NCBI GenBank assembly: GCA_934589525.1
Contig: CAKTOB010000027.1
Location: 1 to 29,865, forward strand
Origin: an uncultured Oscillospiraceae bacterium
GTDB taxonomy: Bacteria; Bacillota; Clostridia; Oscillospirales; Oscillospiraceae
Reading direction: 5' to 3'
Length of the DNA stretch: 29,865 bases
The number at the start of each line of letters is the position of its first letter. The stretch's first letter is position 1. Below, in pieces: positions 1 to 7,555 of the stretch. The notes beneath the pieces were generated by a model that was given only the letters and a program-made list of their open reading frames with translations, ran no database searches and was not told where the DNA came from. The position numbers were made by a program, and so were the translations under genes.

Positions 1-216
1 TAGCGGCGGCAACCTGCCGCCATTGGCCGCAAGGCCACTCGTGGTACATCGGTCGGGATGACATATCGGGGGGTGGTACCGTTCATCCACACGGGTTGTA
101 TTCGGGACGTTTCCATGGCGATGAATCATCGCCGCTACATTGTACCGTGTATTGGGTGGTACCGTTCAACCGCAGGGGTTATATATGCAGCGTAGTGGGC
201 GGCAACGTGTTTACAC
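1..216 (+). repeat. Hairpin-module array 1
   Basis: Intergenic stretch holding copies of the modular repeat family seen again at 3904-4197, 17396-17470, 29478-29541 and 29620-29865. The conserved segment starts with GGTACC at 75 and 158. Between them lies the hairpin GGCGATG-AAT-CATCGCC at about 117-133, followed by CTAC. The first bases carry a variant GGCGGCAACCTGCCGCC hairpin. The array continues off the left edge, so its full size is unknown. No gene is supported here; the short plus-strand ORFs have no ribosome site. Confidence 0.8.
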
Positions 217-244
217 AAAAACGGCGGCAATTTGCCGCCGTTTT
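217..244 (-). terminator. Terminator of the repeat-protein gene
   Basis: Near-perfect hairpin with arms AAAACGGCGGCA (218-229) and TGCCGCCGTTTT (233-244) and a three-base loop. It begins 13 bases beyond the stop codon of the minus-strand gene ending at 257, and a run of five T follows the stem on that strand. The A/T flanks could also stop plus-strand transcription. Confidence 0.85.
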
Positions 245-256
245 GTGGTTGGTTGG

Positions 257-3200
257 TTACTTCAGAATCCCGCTGATGTCCTTTTCCGCCAGGGTGAAGG
301 TCACGGTCTCGCCTTCGTGGGTCAGGGTGACGCTGCCGGTGCCGGAGGTCAGGATGTCGGAGAGGGCAAAGTCAGACTGGGCTTTGTTGGTGATGAACCG
401 AATCCCCGTAATGCCCTGGGCTTCCAGCTGCCGCAGGCTCTCGGTGGAGCCCCGGAGGGAGGCGGTGTCGGCCTGGACCGTCAGGGTGAGCACGCCGTCC
501 TTGACCTGGGACTGGTAGGGAAGGGCCTGTCCGTCAGCGCCGCAGACCCAATAGGCCTCTTTCTGGGTGTGCGGCAGGGGTTCAAGCTTGGTGCCCTGAG
601 CCGTCCGGGTGTCCGTGACGGTGCAGCCGGGATGGGTGCAGACTGCGGTTTCCGTGCCATCTGCTTCATAGGTGGCATCCTTGTTGTAAACATAGGTTTC
701 AAACAGATGCCCCAGCTTGCTGCCTGCCTTGACCTGGGTGTCCGTCTCGCCGCAGCCGTGTTCACACTTGGCGGTCTTCGTGCCGTCCTGGGTGCAGGTG
801 GCATCATTATTATAGCTGTAGTTGCTGAACTGATGCCCCAGCTTGGTGTTCTTGGCGGGCCGGGTGTCCTCAACGGTGCAGCCCGAGTGGACGCAATGGC
901 CGGTTTCCGTGCCGTCTGCTTTACAGGTGGCATCACCGTTGTAGGTGTAATTGCCGAACTGATGCTCCAGCTTGGTGCCCTGGGCGGTCTGGGTGTCCGT
1001 CTTGCCGCAGCCGTGGTCACACTTGGCGGTCTCCGTGCCGTCGGCTTCACAGGTGGCATTATTGTCGTAAATATAAGTTTTGAAATCATGATCCAGCGCC
1101 GGGATCTGTACCGTTATCTTGCCGTGAGCGGGATTTTTACAGGTGAAGGTCTTTTCCCCTGGGGTGGTACAGGTGGGCTGGGTCGTTACCGTACCGTTAT
1201 CCCAGCTGTGGTCGCCGGTTTTACCGCTGGTCGTACTTTCGGGTGTGGCTGTATCCATATTGTCGCTGGGCTTGTATTTCTGGATGAATCCGTCTACAGT
1301 CAGCCCGGAAGTATCCACGGGTAGTTCACTACCCTGTGTAGGTTTAGTGCCGCCGTTGCCGATAGCGGCACCTTCCTTGAAACCAACGTATTCCGCACCG
1401 CCCTGGGCCTTCACCTGCGCGTCACCGGAGATCGTGATTTTGCTGCCGTTACCGCGATATCCGCCGCCGATACCGGCGCCGATTTTGCCGCCCTGGGCTG
1501 TGACCTTGCCGCCATTGATGGTAATATCCCTGCCGTCTCCTCCATCGCCGCCACCGCCGATGCCTGCGCCGTATGTGCCGCCTGTGGCTGTGACCTTGCC
1601 ATCGGAGATGGTAATAATGTTGCCGCTTCCGTTAGCGCCACCGCCGATGCCGGCACCAGACCACCTACTTTGGGCCGTTACATTGCCGCCCTTGATGGTA
1701 ATACCGCTGCCGCTGCCACCGTTTCCGCCGCCGATACCGGCACCAAAGTTGCCGCCGGTGGCCGTGACTGTGCCGTTCTTGATGTTGATCGTGCTGCCGT
1801 TGCCGCCTGTGCCGCCGCCGATGCCTGCACCACCACCGGTAGCGTTACTGCCAGATCCGCCGTTGGCATGGACCTCGCCGCCGGAGACGGTAATGCCGCT
1901 GCCGTCGCCGCCGTTTCCGCCGCCGATACCGGCAGCGTTTTGGCCGCCCTTGGCCTCTTTTATCTCGCCGCCAGAGACGGTAATGTCGCTGCCGTTGCCG
2001 CCGTTGCCGCCGCCGATACCGGCTCCTTGCTCACCGCCGATGGCCGTGACCGTGCCGTCCTTGATGTTGATCGTGCTGCCATTGCCGCCATTTCCGCCGC
2101 CGATACCGGCTCCGTTTACGCCGCCGTTGGCCGTGACTTTGCCGTCCTCGATGTTGATCGTGCTGCCGCTGCCGTCCTTTCCGCCGCCGATACCGGCAGC
2201 GTTTTGGCCGCCCTTGGCTTCTATTTTCTCTCCGCCGGAGACGGTAATGCCGGTGCCGTCGCCGCCGTTGCCGCCGCCGATACCCGCACCGCCACCGTCA
2301 CCGTTTTTGTCAGATCCGCCGATGGCTGTTACCTCGCCGCCGGAGACGGTGATATTGCTGCCGTTGCCGCGGTCGCCTTCGTGGGAGAAATATCTGTTGC
2401 CGCCGCCGATACCGGCAGCGTTATCGCCGCCGGTGGCTATAACCGTGCCGCCCTCAATGTTGATCTCGTCGCCGCTGCCGCGGTTGCCGCCGCCGATGCC
2501 GGCACCGTTCTCGCCGCCTTGGGCCTCTACCTTGCCGCCGGAGACGGTAATATTCTTAGCGAAACCTCCCTCGCCGCCGCCGCCGATGCCTGCACCGTTC
2601 AGGCCGCCGGTGGCTTTAACCGTGCCCTTGGAGACTTCAATATTATTGGCGGAACTGTTGTATCCTCCGCCGATACCGGCACCGTTTTCGCCGCCTTTGG
2701 CCGTTATTACATCGCCGCCCTCGATTTTGATGTTGGTGGCACCGTTACTGCCGCCCTCATACCCGCTGCCGATACCGGCACCACCTTCGCCGCCGGTGGC
2801 CGTGACCTTCTTGCCGCCGGAGACGGTAATGCCGCTGCCTGCTCCTGCGTAGCCACCGCCGATACCGGCAGCATTTTTGCCGCCGGTGGCTGTTACCGTG
2901 CCGTCTTTGATGGTTATATCTTCGCCTTTGCCAATGTTCTCCACGTTATTGTCATTGTTTCCTCCGCCGATACCGGCACCGCATTTGCCGCCGTTGGCTG
3001 TAACCGTGCCGCCCTCAATGGTAATGTGGCTGCCGTTGCCGTTTTCTCCGCCGCCGATACCGGCAGCCCATTCGCCGCCGTTGGCCGTGACCTCGCCGCC
3101 GGAGATGGTAATGTCGCTGCCGCTGCCGCCTTTGCCGCCGCCGATGCCTGCACCACGCTGGCCGCCGGTGGCTGTGAGGCTGCCATTATTATTTTCGTCC

Positions 3201-3631
3201 GTAATGGTCAGGCTGCCGTTGTCCTTCTTTTCCACACCGGCGTGGTTCGTGCCGCTTTGAACCGTGTTGGTTCCGTCCAGCTCGATGTTGACGCTGCCGT
3301 CGCCGGAGGTAGTGATGGCCGCACCGCCGGTATTAATGTTGACATCTTCCAGGGTCACGTTGGCTTCCGCACCGGGGGCTGCCTCAATGGTGATGGTATG
3401 GTCGGTAGAGCCGGTGTTTTCGGCATTGTTCCCATTCGGGTCCCAGTTGCTGATGGTAGGGTTTAAATCATTTTTAGTAATTTCCCCCTGGGAAACGGTC
3501 TGGCTCGTATCCGAAGTAGCATTGACGATAATACTACCGTTTTCCAGATACCAGGGCTCCGCCAGGGCGAAGCTGGGGATAAAGGCCCCCAGCAGCACCA
3601 GGGACAGCAACCGTGTCGTGATTTTTTTCAT
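257..3631 (-). CDS. Secreted glycine-rich repeat protein, Cthe_2159-like beta-helix
   Basis: Secreted 1124-residue protein of unknown function. Residues 1-24 form a Sec signal peptide with cleavage likely after SFALA. Residues about 75-155 resemble the carbohydrate-binding beta-helix domain family of Cthe_2159. From about 157 to 760 there are 19 copies plus one degenerate copy of a roughly 25-35 residue unit built on GAGIGGG...GSxITISGGxVTA.GG, which should stack as a beta-helix. Residues about 795-847 form a His/Cys module, followed by four 42-43 residue units (848-1017) starting HxFxxYxYN and containing CxxxGTxTxxC. The C-terminal 107 residues are unrelated to the repeats. No LPXTG motif, SLH repeat or final membrane helix is seen, so anchoring is unclear. 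The start is fixed by AAGGAGG at 3639-3645. Glycan binding is an inference from the N-terminal similarity. Confidence 0.9.
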   Translation of the reverse strand: MKKITTRLLSLVLLGAFIPSFALAEPWYLENGSIIVNATSDTSQTVSQGEITKNDLNPTISNWDPNGNNAENTGSTDHTITIEAAPGAEANVTLEDVNINTGGAAITTSGDGSVNIELDGTNTVQSGTNHAGVEKKDNGSLTITDENNNGSLTATGGQRGAGIGGGKGGSGSDITISGGEVTANGGEWAAGIGGGENGNGSHITIEGGTVTANGGKCGAGIGGGNNDNNVENIGKGEDITIKDGTVTATGGKNAAGIGGGYAGAGSGITVSGGKKVTATGGEGGAGIGSGYEGGSNGATNIKIEGGDVITAKGGENGAGIGGGYNSSANNIEVSKGTVKATGGLNGAGIGGGGEGGFAKNITVSGGKVEAQGGENGAGIGGGNRGSGDEINIEGGTVIATGGDNAAGIGGGNRYFSHEGDRGNGSNITVSGGEVTAIGGSDKNGDGGGAGIGGGNGGDGTGITVSGGEKIEAKGGQNAAGIGGGKDGSGSTINIEDGKVTANGGVNGAGIGGGNGGNGSTINIKDGTVTAIGGEQGAGIGGGNGGNGSDITVSGGEIKEAKGGQNAAGIGGGNGGDGSGITVSGGEVHANGGSGSNATGGGAGIGGGTGGNGSTINIKNGTVTATGGNFGAGIGGGNGGSGSGITIKGGNVTAQSRWSGAGIGGGANGSGNIITISDGKVTATGGTYGAGIGGGGDGGDGRDITINGGKVTAQGGKIGAGIGGGYRGNGSKITISGDAQVKAQGGAEYVGFKEGAAIGNGGTKPTQGSELPVDTSGLTVDGFIQKYKPSDNMDTATPESTTSGKTGDHSWDNGTVTTQPTCTTPGEKTFTCKNPAHGKITVQIPALDHDFKTYIYDNNATCEADGTETAKCDHGCGKTDTQTAQGTKLEHQFGNYTYNGDATCKADGTETGHCVHSGCTVEDTRPAKNTKLGHQFSNYSYNNDATCTQDGTKTAKCEHGCGETDTQVKAGSKLGHLFETYVYNKDATYEADGTETAVCTHPGCTVTDTRTAQGTKLEPLPHTQKEAYWVCGADGQALPYQSQVKDGVLTLTVQADTASLRGSTESLRQLEAQGITGIRFITNKAQSDFALSDILTSGTGSVTLTHEGETVTFTLAEKDISGILK

Positions 3632-3677
3632 AAATATTCCTCCTTACGCCGGAAGGGGTCTGGCTTTGTACACTATA

Positions 3678-3707
3678 AATATAGCAAAGAAAAGCCCTGG
3701 ATTGCAA
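3678..3707 (-). promoter_or_regulatory. Probable promoter of the repeat-protein gene
   Basis: On the minus strand TTGCAA (3707-3702) is separated by 18 bases from TATATT (3683-3678), about 47 bases upstream of the start codon at 3631. The match to the sigma-A consensus is moderate and no operator is evident. Confidence 0.5.
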
Positions 3708-3903
3708 GGGATTTTTGAATTTTGGAAGTCCCTACAAAACGGGGAGGGTGGTTTTGTGCAAATCATAGAAAGTGTCAGATTTTGTGATTTTTTTGAGCAG
3801 TATCCTGTGATAGTTGTCTCATAACTTCAAAATCCAGCGCGGCGGGGCGGCGTGAAACATTGCGGGTACAATGGGCGCAGAGGGATTGCACATGTCGGGG
3901 GAT

Positions 3904-4197
3904 GGTCCCGTTCAACCATACAGGTGTATCCGGAACGTGGCGGGCGGCAGATTGCCGCCCCTACAGGCGTGGTACCATTCAACCGCACGGGTTGTATTCG
4001 GGACGTTTCCATGGCGATGAATCATCGCCGCTACATTGCGTGGTTCCGTTCAACCGCACAGGTTGTATTCGAAACGTGGCGGGCGGCAGATTGCCGCCCC
4101 TACAGACACGCTGGTAGGTGGTACCATTTATCCGCACGGGTGATATTCGCAACGTTCCCGGAACGGCACATAGGCCGTTCCCTACGGTTTCGCTGGT
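3904..4197 (+). repeat. Hairpin-module array 2 (four modules)
   Basis: Best-preserved array of the family. Four conserved segments start with GGTNCC at 3904, 3971, 4042 and 4120, a spacing of 67-78 bases. Each runs for about 36 bases to an ACGT and most contain CAACC...GGTTG, able to form a small stem. They are followed in order by hairpin type A (GGGCGGCA-GAT-TGCCGCCC), type C (GGCGATG-AAT-CATCGCC), type A again, and type D (GGAACGGC...GCCGTTCC). Every hairpin is followed by CTAC. With 3708-3903, where nothing is recognisable, this fills the gap between the repeat-protein gene and the YfhO gene. Confidence 0.85.
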
Positions 4198-4207
4198 GGG
4201 TGTATTT

Positions 4208-4283
4208 TTTGAACCGACGCATTTCAAAAGCGGAAACGTCCGTTGCTCAATAATTGTCAATTGTCCATTGTCAATTGTCAATT
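4208..4283 (-). repeat. 3'-end-associated repeat, copy 1
   Basis: On the minus strand an (A)ATTGAC-rich block (4283-4251) with four TTGACAAT/GGACAAT-like steps is followed by a CGGA...TCCG hairpin and a CCGCTTTTGAAAT-type tail. The same composite recurs on the plus strand at 29371-29450. Both copies start at or just after the 3' end of a gene, in that gene's sense direction. This copy supplies the last three codons and the TGA stop of the YfhO gene. Confidence 0.7.
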
Positions 4284-6976
4284 TTTTTCCGTTCCCATTC
4301 CGGTTTATAGGCCAGGTAGGTGCAAATTCCAAAGAGGGCGGCGGACAGGAGGGTCACGAGGAGGCCGACGCAGAAGGCTTTGTTTTGGTAGCGGAGGGTC
4401 ACGGTGTGGGGGCCTTCTGATAGGTAGGCGGAGATCATGCAGTCGCCTACCAGGGTGATTTCCGCCTCTTCGCCGTCGATATACAGGTGCCAGTTGCCGT
4501 TCTGGGGGACGGAGGTGTACAATAGCCCGTCCCGGTCACACTGGATGGTGCCCTCTACCCGGGTCTGGCGGAAGGAGGTCAGATTCAGGGTGGAGGCGCT
4601 TAGAATATGGTAGCCCTCAAAGAACAGGTCGTTGTCCAGCTGGGCGGCGGTGACGGTTATGGTGCTGCTTTCATCCTTGTCGCAGAGGACACGGACCTCC
4701 ACGCTGTCCTGGGGGGTCACATCCGCCACTGCCAGCATCTGTGGCAGGCTGATGGTCTCCCGGTAGAGCTCCACGTCGTTGACCGCCACCACGAAATCAT
4801 TCCGCTTGGGCAGGTCCAGGTAAACGCAGAGAAAGCCCGTGTCACCGGGGGTGAAGAAATAGGACACATAGGCCCCCTCCTGGCTCTGGGAATAGGTGAC
4901 CCGGCTGCCGCTCTGGGTGATTTCCGTGCCGTTGCCCAGGGCCACCACCTGGCTGCCCTCGATGCTGTGCCACACGTCTTGTTCCAGGCCCGTCATGGCG
5001 GAAAAAATCTCGTTTTGCAGACCAAAGGGCTCCGTGGCGGTAAAGTCCACCTGGGCCAGTTCCGCATTTGCCAAAAAGCCCAGAGGCAGATAGGCGGTGT
5101 TTTTCAGAAGGGTCACGTCTTCGTAGTGGTGGACCTCTTCAAACATGGAGCTGCTGCGGTCCCGGCCGTCCCGGTCCAGCATGTATTTAAGGTCCAATAG
5201 AAGGTTTGCCACCGGGGAGCTTTCCTCAAAGCAATACCGGTTGTAGGTGTTTTTCGCCCCGTAGCCCAGGGCCTTTAAAAATTCCGTGACCCGGACATTG
5301 GCGGAGCTTGTAAAGGCAGAAATGCCGTTGTAGCCGTTGAGGGCATCGTCATTGAGGGTCTGGGAATGGGTGACCTCCGCCCGGTAGAAGGGCTCTTTTT
5401 CCCGCTCCTGCATATACCGGAACATGGAGGCGGCGGCCTGGGTGCCCTTGGGGTAGTTGGAAACCCCGGTGCCCGGGAAATACAGGCCGAAGGACAGCAG
5501 ATTGCAGCCCATTTCCAGCACCATGAGGGTCAGCACCGCCCGGCGGGAATGGACACGGAAGCAGCTGCGCAGGAATCTGGCCCGGTGCAGGTCTGCCTCC
5601 TCCGGATTTTCGGGCAGCTTGACGGTCCGCTTTCCATAGAGCAGCACCGCCGTAAAGGCCAGCAGAAAACCGAAGTTATAAATCAGGTATACATGAAAGT
5701 CCATGGTCATGCCGAACAGCTCCGCACTCTGGGTCTCCAGGGCATCCTTGGAGCAGCACAGCAGGGCGGCGGTAAAAAGGTCAGCGGCCCAGATGTGCCA
5801 CACCGGGAAGCGGCTGCGCAGCAGCCAGGCCCGATAGGCCATATACAGCAGGACGAAGCTGAAAAGGAAGCTGAAGCGGTAGGGGATCATATTGGGGAAG
5901 TGGAAGCCGTGCCAGATATAGTCCAGCTGCCGGATGATGAAGCTGAGCATGAAAAACAGCAACAGGCCCACCGCGCAGAGCTTGTCCCGGAGCTTTACAT
6001 CCCGGGCAAGCAAAAACAAAAATCCCAGCTCTATGGTAAAAACGCCGCAGTAGAGGTTGGGCAGTCCCTCTTTAAAGTTCGGCTCCAAAGCCCCGCCCAT
6101 GTTCCCCGCCACCTGGCGCATGGCATCCAGCAGCCCCTTCCAGGTGTTTTCCTTGGCAATGTTCAGCCGGAAGCCCTTGGGGAAGGCGTTGACGCTGGAT
6201 TGGGTGGTTTGCAGGGCCGCCAGAGTGGGCAGCTCCAGAACCGCGGTCATGCCGATGGCCAAGGCCGAAAAGAAGGCCATGCGCAAAAGGTCCAGCCCCG
6301 CCCGCTTCCAGCCGGGGAAGCGGCAAATCTCATAGCAGAAAAACACCAGGGCCACGAAAATGCACACAAAAAAGCCCACATAATAATTGATGAACACGGC
6401 AAAAAACAGGCTGACGGTATACAAAAAGAACCGCTTTTCCTGGAGCAGCTTGATTTCCCCCAGGATGACCAAAGGCAGCAGGGCGAAGGTGTCCAGCCAC
6501 ATGATGTTCCACTGAAAGCCCAGTGCCCAGGCGCACAGGGCATAGCAGGCGCTGAAGCACACCAGGGAAAAATCCTTCCGGCCGTAGAGCTTTTCCAGGA
6601 ACAGGCAGAAAAACAGCCCCGCAAGGCCCAGTTTCACCGGCATCATCAGAGAAAAATAGCTCAAAAGCCACCCTTCCGGCACCAGGACGCTGAGAAGATT
6701 CAGGGGGCTCCCCAAGTAATAGGAAATGAGCCCCAGGTAGTCCAGGCCCATGCCGATGCTCCAATTGTACTGTAGACTCTGGCCCTGCCGCAGGGACCGG
6801 CGAAAGGCCACGAAAAAGGGATAGTACTGGTGGTACATATCCGAATACAGCATGGAGTACTTTCCGAAGGGCTTATATCCGCTGATCAGCATGACCAGAA
6901 GCATCCCCACAAAGGGGAACACAAAGGACAAGGCTGTAAAATTCCATTTCTTTTTTCTCAAGTCAGGCAAACGCAT
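4271..6976 (-). CDS. YfhO-family membrane protein (GT-C-like)
   Basis: Integral membrane protein of 901 residues matching the bacterial YfhO family in length and pattern. Its first transmembrane segment (about residues 14-31) is followed by an extracytoplasmic loop containing YSDMYHQYYPF, and roughly a dozen further hydrophobic segments fill the first 480 residues. A large soluble, beta-rich extracytoplasmic domain and a final membrane helix near 870-888 follow. In Bacillus and Listeria, YfhO-type proteins are GT-C enzymes that attach sugars to lipoteichoic acid from a lipid-linked donor; the acceptor here is unknown. The start is supported by GGGAGG eight bases upstream. The final codons ATT GAC AAT and the TGA stop lie inside the repeat at 4208-4283, so the original C-terminus may have been altered. 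The neighbouring downstream block also encodes glycan enzymes. Confidence 0.85.
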   Translation of the reverse strand: MRLPDLRKKKWNFTALSFVFPFVGMLLVMLISGYKPFGKYSMLYSDMYHQYYPFFVAFRRSLRQGQSLQYNWSIGMGLDYLGLISYYLGSPLNLLSVLVPEGWLLSYFSLMMPVKLGLAGLFFCLFLEKLYGRKDFSLVCFSACYALCAWALGFQWNIMWLDTFALLPLVILGEIKLLQEKRFFLYTVSLFFAVFINYYVGFFVCIFVALVFFCYEICRFPGWKRAGLDLLRMAFFSALAIGMTAVLELPTLAALQTTQSSVNAFPKGFRLNIAKENTWKGLLDAMRQVAGNMGGALEPNFKEGLPNLYCGVFTIELGFLFLLARDVKLRDKLCAVGLLLFFMLSFIIRQLDYIWHGFHFPNMIPYRFSFLFSFVLLYMAYRAWLLRSRFPVWHIWAADLFTAALLCCSKDALETQSAELFGMTMDFHVYLIYNFGFLLAFTAVLLYGKRTVKLPENPEEADLHRARFLRSCFRVHSRRAVLTLMVLEMGCNLLSFGLYFPGTGVSNYPKGTQAAASMFRYMQEREKEPFYRAEVTHSQTLNDDALNGYNGISAFTSSANVRVTEFLKALGYGAKNTYNRYCFEESSPVANLLLDLKYMLDRDGRDRSSSMFEEVHHYEDVTLLKNTAYLPLGFLANAELAQVDFTATEPFGLQNEIFSAMTGLEQDVWHSIEGSQVVALGNGTEITQSGSRVTYSQSQEGAYVSYFFTPGDTGFLCVYLDLPKRNDFVVAVNDVELYRETISLPQMLAVADVTPQDSVEVRVLCDKDESSTITVTAAQLDNDLFFEGYHILSASTLNLTSFRQTRVEGTIQCDRDGLLYTSVPQNGNWHLYIDGEEAEITLVGDCMISAYLSEGPHTVTLRYQNKAFCVGLLVTLLSAALFGICTYLAYKPEWERKKIDN

Positions 6977-7022
6977 TTGAGGGACCTCCCGGGGAACAAT
7001 GGTATTAGACTATTGACATATC

Positions 7023-7051
7023 ATTCTATCATATATCCCCCAAAAGGTAAA
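7023..7051 (-). promoter_or_regulatory. Promoter of the YfhO gene
   Basis: On the minus strand TTTACC (7051-7046) lies 17 bases before TAGAAT (7028-7023), about 47 bases upstream of the start codon. It faces away from the plus-strand promoter at 7088-7116, so the two transcripts are divergent. Confidence 0.55.
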
Positions 7052-7087
7052 GAAAAAAACATCTACGCATTCGGGGCCGTTCCCATC

Positions 7088-7116
7088 TTGCGCCGGGGGA
7101 AAAAGGGGGGTATAAT
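7088..7116 (+). promoter_or_regulatory. Promoter of the VWA/MoxR three-gene set
   Basis: TTGCGC (7088-7093), a 17-base spacer and a perfect TATAAT (7111-7116) lie 23 bases before the ATG at 7140. A G-rich ribosome site (GGGGACGGGG) covers the end of the leader. Confidence 0.75.
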
Positions 7117-7139
7117 AAAGGAAAAAAGGGGACGGGGAT

Positions 7140-7544
7140 ATGTGGCAGGAAAACCAGTCCGAGGTGGTGCGGCTTCAGAAGGTGCTGGGGGCCAATGGGC
7201 TGACAGGGGCGGAGCTGCTGAAGAAATTCAAAACCGCCTCCCGGGAAGAGGTGCGCCTGGCGGCGGCCCTGCGGGGGTGCTACACCCCGGGCTGCGCCGA
7301 TGAAGCCCAGAAAGAAGTTTATCTGGCGTTTCTTCAAAAGCGGGTGCGCAATACGGTGAAAGCCTTGATGGAGGAGAACCGGGTGCCGGAATTGGAGGAC
7401 TTTTCGGGTAGATTCCCCTTTTCCCCAGGGCTTGTGGATGAATTTTTGAAAACCGCCATGGAGCTGGACCGGCCGGAGATTTTGGTGTGGCTGCTGAAGG
7501 AAAAGCAGCGTTTTGGGTTTCGGGACCGGGATTTTTCGCTGTAG
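7140..7544 (+). CDS. Small protein of unknown function, first gene of VWA/MoxR set
   Basis: A 134-residue protein that I do not recognise. It is predicted soluble and mostly helical, with no signal peptide or membrane segment, and has two cysteines in GCYTPGC near residues 45-51. It is the promoter-proximal gene of a tight set: its TAG stop is embedded in the ribosome site (TAGGAGG) of the next gene, 11 bases away. The linkage suggests that it works with the VWA protein and the AAA+ ATPase, perhaps as an adaptor or client; this is inference from position only. Its length, strong promoter and co-directional spacing support a real gene. Confidence 0.8.
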   Translation: MWQENQSEVVRLQKVLGANGLTGAELLKKFKTASREEVRLAAALRGCYTPGCADEAQKEVYLAFLQKRVRNTVKALMEENRVPELEDFSGRFPFSPGLVDEFLKTAMELDRPEILVWLLKEKQRFGFRDRDFSL

Positions 7545-7555
7545 GAGGCATTCAC

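Noticed and set aside
1352..3163. CRISPR or minisatellite at the DNA level
   Set aside because: The periodicity is that of codons for a protein repeat, with third-position variation and an uninterrupted reading frame.
1143..3466. Long plus-strand open frames (569 and 598 codons) opposite the repeat protein
   Set aside because: They are mirror products of the GC-rich repeats; they lack ribosome sites and signal-like starts, whereas the minus-strand frame has a signal peptide, AAGGAGG and a terminator.
3904..4197. CRISPR array
   Set aside because: The regular spacing comes from alternating conserved segments and repeated hairpins; there are no unique spacers of constant length and no cas genes.
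5366..6775. Plus-strand 469-codon frame opposite the YfhO gene
   Set aside because: Antisense to a recognisable membrane protein, Gln/His/Gly-rich, with no ribosome site.
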